A stretch of DNA of 64,000 bases from Heliocybe sulcata. Its lineage: Eukaryota; Basidiomycota; Agaricomycetes; Gloeophyllales; Gloeophyllaceae. Under the pieces are notes generated by a model. That model was given only the letters and a program-made list of their open reading frames with translations, did no database searches and had not been told where the DNA came from. Below, piece by piece: positions 43,544 through 52,179 of the stretch. The DNA lies in contig ML213515.1 in the NCBI GenBank assembly GCA_004369045.1, positions 754,483 through 818,482 on the forward strand. The letters are read 5' to 3'. The position numbers and the translations under genes were made by a program. Every line of letters starts with the position of its first letter. Position 1 is the first letter of the stretch.

Positions 43544-45307
43544 TCACTTCCGACGATTGACGGAATCCCAGATGACGAACATTCCAGGCTTCTTCATCTT
43601 CTCGACATCACTCTTGTACAGTCGAACGGCATTGTTAATGAGGAGACGGAATTTGCCATCGTCTTTGGGTTTCGTCCACTGTGTTCTCTTTGTCCCATCC
43701 TCCAACTCGACGGCACCCTCGTCCAAGCGTGCCTCGTCCTCCGACTTGTTGTCGTTCTCGTTCGGTAGGTTATTTGTGCTTCTGGCGACATCAAGGAGCT
43801 TGAATGACCTCTTCAGATCTTCAAGAAAGCTCCTCTTCTTCGCCTTGGTCTTGACATCCCAATTGCCCTGGTTCTTCCTGCGCTGCGGTCGGAACCAGAC
43901 ACCATCGAGGTACAAGATGCGTAATGCTGGAAAGAAGACGTCTGCGATGCCATCCGTCGCGTAGTGGTGTAAACCCTCCGGCATCACCTTCACCCCCTTC
44001 CGCTCCAGGTGAAGGCACTCCACTCGCTTCATCGTCCGAAAGAGCTTATGCCATGCCGCTAGGGCGTCTTTACCCGAGTAGTGCCCGTCGCGGACGTACA
44101 GGGCTATTACTCTCCGCCAAAGCGAACTCAAATAATGCGACATGTAGTCGATCATCCGTCCTTGGTCCTCGACGCACAGCTCAAGATGGATGCCGTCCTC
44201 TGGGCGGACATGGGAAGTGGGGTGTTCGAAGAGGGTGAGGTGGAGGGCTTGTGAAGACGGTGAAAAGACGCGTGCAGTATGCAGAGGAATGTTCGTGATC
44301 AGCTGCCGGACCAGGAACCTCACCATCCACAGTGCGTCCTTCAGATCGTCATCATCCTTTTGCGTGCCATTCCAGCAGGACAGCTGGAAGTGACGGATCC
44401 TCGGCGCAGTTACGTGCCCAAGGTATGCGACATCACGCGAACGACGGAGAACGCCGCTGAAGGACATCAAGTTGGGTAAAGTAATCACAGGAGTGTTGTT
44501 GGCAGTCCCCGTTACTCTAATCTGGACGTCCAGTTGCTCCAGTTTCTGCATAAAGCCAAGAGCGGTGAGGAGGTCATTTCCACTGACTGCGTGCTGTCCA
44601 CGCCCGTCGAGCTCCAGGCATTCGAGGTTGCTAAGGGAGGCACCGTGAAGGACGACCAAATCTATGTTCGACATGCTCAACCGATGCAGCTTCTTCATGC
44701 CTTCCAGGACGAGCCGAAAGTCCTGGAGGGGGATGTCCGACATCCGTTCGAGCGTCAGGTCCTCGACGAATGCGCCCAAGAGGGGCCTGATCTCCGTCCA
44801 AGTAAATCCTTGCAACTCTAGCTTGACCACTGCAGGTGACCGGAAGCGGGTGAGAAGCGTCTCAGGGCGCTGGACGGGCCTCACAGGAGGCGTCGATCCC
44901 TTCATGAGGACTAGGTGGCTCGGGTTAGGAGTGGGAGAATCCCAAGCGTGGCACATGTCCTCTGAAATGGTTAAGCTCATTGTCCGGATTTCTCCAGCGA
45001 GCCCCAGCATCAGCGCGAGCTTCTGTTGCTCTGCTTCGCGGGCAACATTCAATAACGCGCCACGGATCTCCAATTGCCTCGTCATCCCATGTTCCATCAC
45101 AAACTCCATAGCACGAGGAGTGGTGACCGGTATTTTGTTCCAGAACACGGAGGCTTTAAGTATTTCGTCCCAAGTTCGGCACACCAGCCTCAGGTTGGTC
45201 CACTTGTAGCACCAGCCACGGCGGCAAGGGTCGCTTGCGCAGGCTGTGATGTGATAATGAAACACTTCTGAGATGATCTCGTTCGAGAGTTTGCTGATTA
45301 CGGCCAT
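43544..45307 (-). CDS. F-box-like / LRR-like protein, subfamily D (U3)
   Basis: Single-exon gene of 587 residues from ATG 45307. Same domain plan as the other D genes. The first 330 residues are almost identical to the U2 gene, with changes such as Arg to Val in SPAVVKLELQGF; the last 220 residues instead share MSHYLSSLWRRV and YVRDGHYSGKDALAAWHKLF with the D fragment at 48004-48681 and partly with U1, and the downstream flank is U1-like. The protein has a small insertion (NKSEDEARLDEGAVELED) in the acidic linker. It is therefore a mosaic gene, intact and probably functional. Confidence 0.87.
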   Translation of the reverse strand: MAVISKLSNEIISEVFHYHITACASDPCRRGWCYKWTNLRLVCRTWDEILKASVFWNKIPVTTPRAMEFVMEHGMTRQLEIRGALLNVAREAEQQKLALMLGLAGEIRTMSLTISEDMCHAWDSPTPNPSHLVLMKGSTPPVRPVQRPETLLTRFRSPAVVKLELQGFTWTEIRPLLGAFVEDLTLERMSDIPLQDFRLVLEGMKKLHRLSMSNIDLVVLHGASLSNLECLELDGRGQHAVSGNDLLTALGFMQKLEQLDVQIRVTGTANNTPVITLPNLMSFSGVLRRSRDVAYLGHVTAPRIRHFQLSCWNGTQKDDDDLKDALWMVRFLVRQLITNIPLHTARVFSPSSQALHLTLFEHPTSHVRPEDGIHLELCVEDQGRMIDYMSHYLSSLWRRVIALYVRDGHYSGKDALAAWHKLFRTMKRVECLHLERKGVKVMPEGLHHYATDGIADVFFPALRILYLDGVWFRPQRRKNQGNWDVKTKAKKRSFLEDLKRSFKLLDVARSTNNLPNENDNKSEDEARLDEGAVELEDGTKRTQWTKPKDDGKFRLLINNAVRLYKSDVEKMKKPGMFVIWDSVNRRK

Positions 45308-45540
45308 AGCTGGACGTATACTCTGCTGTAGAAAGGGTTTTGAGGGACAGATGTGGCCGGCCTGCCACAAGGTCAGTATCGTGCCACATCGTAAAAGTCA
45401 AGGAATCTCGCACAAGGATGGTTGATGAACAATAACACCAGCAGAGTATGATCAAATAATGACAATTTCAGGTTATATGGGCGGAGAGGGCGAGGTGAAG
45501 CTTTCAGCGACTACCAGAGAGTTCAAACGGAGGCTTCAAC

Positions 45541-47007
45541 TTGTAGAATATCGGCGCTGCGCGGCACACCGGACCCGATTCCCACCATCGGTATAGAAAA
45601 ATGCTATGCCCCTACTGTCGGCGGATTAGAGTGCATTCACTAGGTTATTTACTGGAGAATTTGAGGAATACGGCTGCACGAGTTTTGGCATATGATGACG
45701 CACCGGCTGGCTGGAGTTCTGGAACAGCCCCACTCTAATCCATAACTAAGAAATCCTGGTAAATAATGTAGTCAATACACCATATTGGGTGCACTTCGCT
45801 TTGCTTTGACTGTGTGTCGGCACTACCCGCTGTTCTGACGGCAATGCCCGTCGAGTTTGGAACTGCGATGGCTCATGCAGACACTTCGCTGGCACCATAA
45901 GTAGTACAATACCTCACTAAAATTCTTAGATGCCACACGGATCTGGCCAAATAGTGATAGTATTTTCACAAGGGAGATCAGAAATTATAAGTTTAATATG
46001 ATGTAGAAACTTCAATGATGCTTGTCCGCCACCGAACAAGGGCTCGCTTGCTCGGGTATTGGCCACATGAGCCTGTGGTAGGACAATACCGTAGTAATAT
46101 TCCGGACTTGATCAGGCTTATTTCTCCACTACTCAATTTCTTAGAATATTCTTGCTAGTATGGTAGTAGAGTGTAAGGCCTGGGTACCTACGGAGGAGAT
46201 AATTGCCTGTGTTGGTCAACTACTTAAAACAATAGACAACATGCGGTCCAATATTTATGGAGTTATTTTTCACAGTTCATTCAAGTTGGTTATAAAGTCT
46301 TTGTTCACAGACGCTGCAGTTGATCTGGTGTAAGATGCACCGCATATTGCCACTTACACAAAAGAGAGCAGTTAGCCCCTAGCTTGTACTTGCCAGATCC
46401 AGAACATAAGAACTCCTAAAAGATATCCATAAACGGGAGGTGGAAGCGCCCAGCGAGAGAAATTTCAAATGATCACCATAAATAGTAGAAAAACATACAG
46501 TCATCAACCGGTCCTTTACATGCCGAAACTCATTTTGCCTCGGGTTCCCTCAGTTCCTGTCTGTTTGCCTTCATTAGCATTTCAAACTGTTCATACCACA
46601 CAGTATTGCTTCTGTGCCAAGTATGCAAGAAAAATACTGCAGTGTCATGATACTGCAAGCCAAATAGTGGTGTGTAAAGGAGTGGTTTGGGGTCCGGGGT
46701 CCCATACCCCTTTATAGTCAGTTTGGTATCAGTGGACAGAAAACACAAATTCGATGTGTACTAGTCCAGAACATATTGAATAGATGCTATAGGACACATA
46801 TCATCCATACAAAAGTCCCCGGATGCCAGAGAAGTCAACAGAACTAGAGAAATTTAGTGTGTAAAGGAATAGTTGTGTGTAAAGGACCGGTTGATGACTG
46901 TATATCGAAATGGTAATCTGAGCCCACTAGGGCAATTGCCCCTGTTGCCCAGGAACGAAGAGAGTCCATACCACTGAACTGATAACCGATTCTTGGGGAA
47001 TCGGAAC
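45541..47007. mobile_element. 1,467-bp insertion in unit U3, type unknown
   Basis: U1 and U2 have an uninterrupted sequence here; in U3 the matching text stops after ggaggcttcaac (45540) and resumes at gcatccgagtttggg (47008). The insert is AT-richer than its surroundings and codes for nothing recognisable. AAC stands at both junctions (45538-45540 and 47005-47007), a possible 3-bp target duplication. The right end is a perfect hairpin, ccgattc and gaatcgg around a short loop (about 46986-47004); near the left end ccgat and atcgg surround 7 bases (about 45575-45591). No long terminal inverted repeat. A non-autonomous DNA element is the best guess. Confidence 0.65.
46498..46900. mobile_element. 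MITE-like element with perfect terminal inverted repeats
   Basis: Ends begin with CAGTCATCAACCGGTCCTTT (46498) and the exact reverse complement ends at 46900; the match is 23 bp, or 25 bp counting the flanking TA on each side (46496-46497 and 46901-46902). TA on both flanks suggests a TA target, as in Tc1/mariner-type elements. Inside, the subterminal text tgtgtaaagga recurs at least three times near the right side. Length 403 bp, no coding capacity. It sits inside the larger insertion 45541-47007, so either it is nested or it is part of it. Confidence 0.7.
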
Positions 47008-48003
47008 GCATCCGAGTTTGGGAGGATATTTGCACGTATTTGGTCACCTACGCCACTCTGACACATGCTGCAATGAAAAGTGTGCAGTACATCGCTTTGC
47101 CAATATCTGCCTCTCCCAATCCTAGTCTGCTAGAAATGTCGCTGAAGCGTCTCTTACAAGCGATATACGAATGCACTAGACATCGTCAATAGTGCTGGCC
47201 TGCCGTGGTCAGATACGCCTACCGGGACGGCTTCCTTTCGCTGAATTCATAACGTAAGAAGCCCTAATGTCTCATCTGTCTCCAGATTCTCTACGCTCCC
47301 ACTTGCCTTCACCCTCATGTACTTCACATCCTTCTGCTATCTCGCTCTGCCTCCCCTACTGCTCATGCCAGTCCCAGTAAACATCCAAGAACACATTGCA
47401 GGGGAACGGCTCATCGAGCAACATGATATCTTGCTAAAAGATATGGAAACATTTCGTGACAATAACGCTTTCGGTGCCTTGAGGTCGCTCGAGTGCGGAG
47501 AAGATCTCATTAGATCTATGGAATCATCCTCATTGTTGAAGCCTTCTTAGAGCATCAATGGGCTGCCTAACACATAGAGGCATCGCGAGGAAGAACGATC
47601 TCCACGTCTCGACGGCCTCCTTGCCGAATCCTCGGTGCGTATCCGTCTGTCCTGGACACTCAGATATTTGGTCTTGTAGATATTCTAGCCCTTCTTCGTG
47701 GTTGTCTGGGATGGCAATACCGTTTCCCGGCACCACCATCTGTTCACCGGACTATTCTCAGAGATCGTAGTGCGGTTCCTCCCACTGGCCTCCGACTTCC
47801 ACTATTCTGTTTCGCTTGAGGTCCTTTGAGTGCTGACAATGGCTTATCAGGCCTTTTGTGTGCTGCTGGAGTTGCCGTTCAAGTGATTTGGCAAGACGAC
47901 TGAAGACGTTGCCCTGGTCTTGGCCGCGAACGGCGGATGTCTTCTGGAACCGGACAGACTCGCACTCCACCAGGAACAACGGAGAGAAGGGCGGCGGTCA
48001 ACG
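47008..48003 (-). repeat. C-D spacer copy, unit U3 (D-proximal part)
   Basis: Aligns to the U1 and U2 spacers on the opposite strand and is closer to U1 (for example ctgcaatgaaaag near 47068). The plus strand carries the decayed frame MYFTSFCYLALPPLLLMPVP followed by IQEHIAGERLIEQHDILLKD. It ends exactly where the D fragment begins. Confidence 0.75.
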
Positions 48004-48681
48004 TTGTTGATGACGAGACGGAATTTTCCATCATCTTTTGGCTTCCTCCAGTGCGTTCTCCTTGTCCCATCCTCCAACTCCACCACTGCCTCTTCCGCAT
48101 CCAATTCGCCGTCGTGCGCATTTGGTAGGTTGTTTTTCTTGCTTGCGAGATCGCTGAGCCTAAATGACCGCTTTAGATCTTCGAGGAAGCTCCTCTTCTT
48201 CGCCTTGGCCTTGCCTTCCCAACTGCCCCGGTTCTTCCTGCGCTGCGCGTGGAACCAGACGCCATCGAGGTACAAGTTGCGTAATACCGGAAAGACAATG
48301 TCCGCGATGCCGTTCCTCGCGTAGTGGTGTAAGCCCTTCGGCATCACCTTCACTCCCTTCCGCTCTAGGTGAAGGCACTTGACTCTCTTCATCGTTCGAA
48401 AGAGCTTATGCCAGGCCGCTACGGAGTCTTTACCCGAGTAGTGCCCGTCGCGGACATACAGGGCTGTTACTCTCCGCCAAAGCGAACTCAAATAATGCGA
48501 CATGTAGTCGATCATCCGTCCTTGGTCCTCGACACACAGCTCAAAATGGATACCCTCCTGTGGACGGACGTGGGAAGTGGGGTGTTCGGTGAAAGTGAGG
48601 TGGAGGTCTTGTGAAGACAAGAAGAAGATCCGTGCAGTGTGCAGACGGATATTCCTGACCAATTTCCGGATCAGGGGCTTC
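48004..48681 (-). pseudogene. D-gene fragment inserted in the U3 spacer
   Basis: 678 bp that match about residues 355-580 of the D proteins (LIRKLVRNIRLHTARIF to KFRLVINN) and nothing upstream or downstream. Both junctions are clean against the U2 spacer, which reads aacg directly into cacaggccc. The length is a multiple of three and the frame is open through both junctions, giving a chimeric open frame of 285 codons (47847-48704) with spacer-encoded ends. Lacking an F-box, it is probably not functional. It most resembles the 3' part of the U3 D gene. No target duplication is seen, so capture during break repair is more likely than transposition. Confidence 0.8.
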
Positions 48682-48967
48682 CACAGGCCCGCCGTGGAGG
48701 CCATGCTATACGAGGCCTGTCTGGAGCTCAGTGTTTTACGGCTGGCATCCGAGCTGGATTATAGAGAAGGTGCACATCGCGCAGCATCCGCTATTGATTG
48801 CATTGCATGCGACTGGGGGTACAGAAGGAGTCATTTCAATGGAGACAAAGGTAACCTTACACCTCGCTATCTTATACTATTACCGTGCTCTGTTCGTCCT
48901 TCATGCATCTACGATACTCCTCGGTCAAATCCTAGATCATCCGAACATTCTCTTCGTACTCTTCCTC
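48682..48967 (-). repeat. C-D spacer copy, unit U3 (C-proximal part)
   Basis: Continuation of the spacer beyond the inserted D fragment, aligning to 20425-20690 of U1 and 29830-30110 of U2. No gene. Confidence 0.7.
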
Positions 48968-50821
48968 TTAATCGTACTCCTCGTCTTCCTCCGATACATA
49001 CTCCTCTTCTTCCCATTGGACGTCCTGGCTCGCATACTCTTGCTCTTCGGACGTGTCGTGATCGGATTTCTCGACTGGAAGCTCATCCCATACGATTTGG
49101 GAGATGAGAGTTTCCAGCAACAGGATATCATCCTCGAAGAGATTGAATGCCCGTGTGATCGTGAGTCTTTTGATAGTGTTGCTGACGCAACGTTGATAAA
49201 GTCTTCCCAGCTGTCCAACAGCTTCGGCTTTGGGGCTTCTGATTCGACTTCGGCGGAGGATCGATGACACCAGGGTGTCCAAGAAGTTTTTCTCGTGCTC
49301 GTCGGTAGATGGCGGGGACTCCCAGAACCATACACCTTCTAGTTCCAATGACTCCAGCGCAGGAAAGAGGACATGGAACACAAGGGACCCCCCGACCTTT
49401 GTTGGATACACGAGGCCCGTAGGTATCGTTGAGGTACTGTGTCCTGACAGCTGCAGCTTTCTGATGTGCAACGTGGACAGAAAGAATTCTCTCCACGCCG
49501 TCGCCATGTAATCCGCATACCCGCGCCCATTCCGAACGCTCAAACACTGGGCGGACTCGAGCAGGGAGCGCAGGTGCTGCTTGAGGAGGTATAGGATGAG
49601 GTCTCCGTATCCCAATTCGTGATCGAACACAATTGTAATGCCTTCGGTCTGCGTGATCACACATGTGGAGGCTGCCTGCGGCGTGAACATGACACAAGTG
49701 CGCCGACCGTCGAGAACTTGGATGGTGCATCTGCGGAGATCGACGGATGTGAGGTGGCAAGCGTGTTGTTCCAGGACCTCCACCACGTCCTCGAAATCGG
49801 AACATATTTTGAGGCCTACGCGCTTGATATTCGGGGCTCTGACGAACGCCAGCAAGTCGGCTTCTCCGGCGCTGCAGGGGCTGATCTCTAAAGTGCGCAG
49901 GTCCTGCAATACGACGTTCTTCACCAGGCCAGCGGTCTCGGCTGTGCGCTGGACTTTCACCCCAAGTCTGAACGTCCGCAGCTTGGGCGCGCACGATAGC
50001 ACACGAACTACCTCGCCTGTCGTCATGACGGTCTCAGTCCCGGAAATGTGGAGGTCCGTCAACGTCGCGGTGATCAGCATGCTGAACTCGTCGAAGCGAA
50101 ACGCTGCACCACTCAGCCGTACGCGGTTCAAGACAGGTGACGCGAAGAGGGACAAGTCGGCCTGTCCCAGTCCGGTTTTGCCGACGCGCACGATGGCGAG
50201 GTCTTCCAGCAGGTTCGCTCCAGGGCCGGCCTGCCCACTGGTTTGGGCCAGAATGCGCGAGGACACCTTTAAATCCAGCTTGCGGATGCGGGGTAGTTCT
50301 TCCCGAATAAGAGACCACTTCTCTACGTCGGTCTGTCGTGCTGCTTCAATGATGTCACTTCTATGGTGTTCCCAGTCGCCCAACGCTCTCTCCATTCTTG
50401 CTCGCTCGGATGGCATCAACCTCTTGCACTCCCTCTCGAGCTTGTCCTCCAGTTGCCAGATAGTCTCCTCCACCGCCGCTAGTTCCTGACTAGTCGATGC
50501 CCTTCTCTCTCCGACAAGAGCGCCAATAACGGTCAAGGGGAGTTGGTTAGAACGAGCAAGGAACCATGGCATTGCGTTTTGGTTCGTGGTAAATACCGTG
50601 GTCCAGAGAGTGTGGTATTGGAGGGCGGCAGCGCGCCACGCTTTGCTGACCAGCGCGACGGAGGTCCAGGCGTAAGGTGACACACTGCCACTTCGTAGCA
50701 CATCCTCTATTGTCCTTTCCTTCAGGATTGAAAAGATTATTCCGAGTAGCTCGGGTGGCAAGGCGATTCGCCGTGCCACGGCGGTGTTGAACACCCTGCC
50801 GTTAATGCGATATTTGACCAT
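48968..50821 (-). CDS. F-box-like / LRR-like protein, subfamily C (U3)
   Basis: Single-exon gene of 617 residues from ATG 50821 (MVKYRINGRVFNTAVARRIA). F-box-like ALPPELLGIIFS and VALVSKAWRAAALQYHTLW, probable long helix, LRR-like repeats, acidic tail QWEEEEYVSEEDEEYD. It differs from the U0/U1 core by a few percent, so it did not take part in the recent U0-U1 exchange. Upstream of 50821 the open frame continues, but there the DNA is shifted relative to U0 and U1 (same bases read in another frame), which is the main reason to reject a longer N-terminus. Presumed SCF adaptor. Confidence 0.87.
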   Translation of the reverse strand: MVKYRINGRVFNTAVARRIALPPELLGIIFSILKERTIEDVLRSGSVSPYAWTSVALVSKAWRAAALQYHTLWTTVFTTNQNAMPWFLARSNQLPLTVIGALVGERRASTSQELAAVEETIWQLEDKLERECKRLMPSERARMERALGDWEHHRSDIIEAARQTDVEKWSLIREELPRIRKLDLKVSSRILAQTSGQAGPGANLLEDLAIVRVGKTGLGQADLSLFASPVLNRVRLSGAAFRFDEFSMLITATLTDLHISGTETVMTTGEVVRVLSCAPKLRTFRLGVKVQRTAETAGLVKNVVLQDLRTLEISPCSAGEADLLAFVRAPNIKRVGLKICSDFEDVVEVLEQHACHLTSVDLRRCTIQVLDGRRTCVMFTPQAASTCVITQTEGITIVFDHELGYGDLILYLLKQHLRSLLESAQCLSVRNGRGYADYMATAWREFFLSTLHIRKLQLSGHSTSTIPTGLVYPTKVGGSLVFHVLFPALESLELEGVWFWESPPSTDEHEKNFLDTLVSSILRRSRIRSPKAEAVGQLGRLYQRCVSNTIKRLTITRAFNLFEDDILLLETLISQIVWDELPVEKSDHDTSEEQEYASQDVQWEEEEYVSEEDEEYD

Positions 50822-52179
50822 AGCCGAAGTGCGATGTAAGAGTGTATGTATCGACTGAGCGCGTATAACAGATCCTGATACGAGGTGCGCGAAGAGTGGC
50901 AGAATATGTGAAGGCGAGACGTGAGTGGTAAGACGTCGTGGCGAAAGCAACTCCGACTTGACAGTCTCGTGCGGCACGTGACCGGGTGGCTCCGAGCCAC
51001 ACGAAATGCAATCTTCTGTGTTATTCGATGCTGACGTCCTCGACATAATGGAGGCATTGGAACGTCAACATCATTTATTCTGAGTCCCATCATGTCCTGT
51101 CTTTGTTGATTAGTTAACCGCAAACACCAAGACTCGACTTCGCTGCACAACGGAGCTTTTTACAACACAGTGGACACGTTCTTGGAGAATTCCGTACTAG
51201 ATACATTCTATCCCTGCTCATAACCTTCTGATATGGTGGTAGCTGGACTCTTTTCTTGCTTGGTTAGAGGACCTTGGCGGAGTGCAATGGATACATTCGG
51301 TGAGGACACATTTGTAGAGGTCCACTATCTTGATGGTCTCGCGCTTGCAGATTCTTCAGGCGGTCGCCGATCAGTCACTGACTGACGCCGTTTCTCTGAT
51401 TGACAGCTGACCCAGTCGGGCTACCGTACCCACGCCAGTGGTACCGTTTAGCAACAGACTGGGAGTAAGTCCCTTACGTTCGCCTACTCGGATGCCAGTT
51501 GTGGCCTATCTCTAGAGTTCATCTTGTCCGCTCAGAGAAATTCTCGATATCTACAAGACGCCAAAGGTGTCTTTATCACCGCTCCGACTACGCAGGTACT
51601 AAGGAGAGTAATCCGTTAACATCGGGCGGGGACAACCGATTCATACCGAGTTGCTCACGGATACTTCATTGGATATTCATACTCTCCTGTTATGCTCCAA
51701 GCTATGAGAATGGTCGTCCCACTTGTACGTCTGACTCGAGTTGTCTGTTCGACCAGACCACCTAGTGAAAGGGCCACTTGTAAGCATCAACCCTGGCCAA
51801 CCGGTCAGCTTCACGATCACAACTTCTACTTGTTGAACCACGCAGAGCAACAGTTCACCCAAACTGAAGGCCTCCCATTCGTTGCATTGCTGCTTGCGTC
51901 TGGACTGCTTCAATTAGCGGCATGGCTTCGAGGTATCCAACGGCAAGGTGACTGCGTTATGCTAGGAAACATCGATGCTAACTTCTCGCCACAGGGGAAG
52001 AATAATCGGATATGTGAGACCCTTCTGATATGTACCAGAGTGGCCCCGTATACAAGAAGAGCTGCTCCAGGTGCGTAGGATCGGCTGCGACCAGCTTCTG
52101 CGTCAGAGAACGGCCTGACATTCCAGCAGGGTACTCACCACTACTGTTACTACGTTAGCAGTTTTCAACTTCAGAGGAC
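50822..52179. other. 5' flank of C (U3) and unassigned sequence
   Basis: To about 51075 this is the C 5' flank shared with U0 and U1. The rest, 51076-52179, shows no gene and no counterpart elsewhere in the window that I could find. Confidence 0.45.

Larger units (their letters stand above)
36311..51075 (-). repeat. Unit U3: DUF3292 - E - tail - D - spacer - C (inverted)
   Basis: Reverse-order counterpart of U1 with all four genes intact. Two insertions interrupt it: 45541-47007 between the D promoter and spacer, and 48004-48681 within the spacer. The right edge, near 51075, ends with text matching the 5' flank of C in U1 at 18270-18300. Confidence 0.85.

Noticed and set aside
45541-47007. 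Insertion as a Helitron
   Set aside because: The ends lack TC and CTRR and the insertion point is not between A and T; only the end hairpin would fit.
47847-48704. 285-codon frame over the D fragment as a real gene
   Set aside because: Ends are encoded by spacer DNA, F-box is absent, and no start context or promoter is visible.
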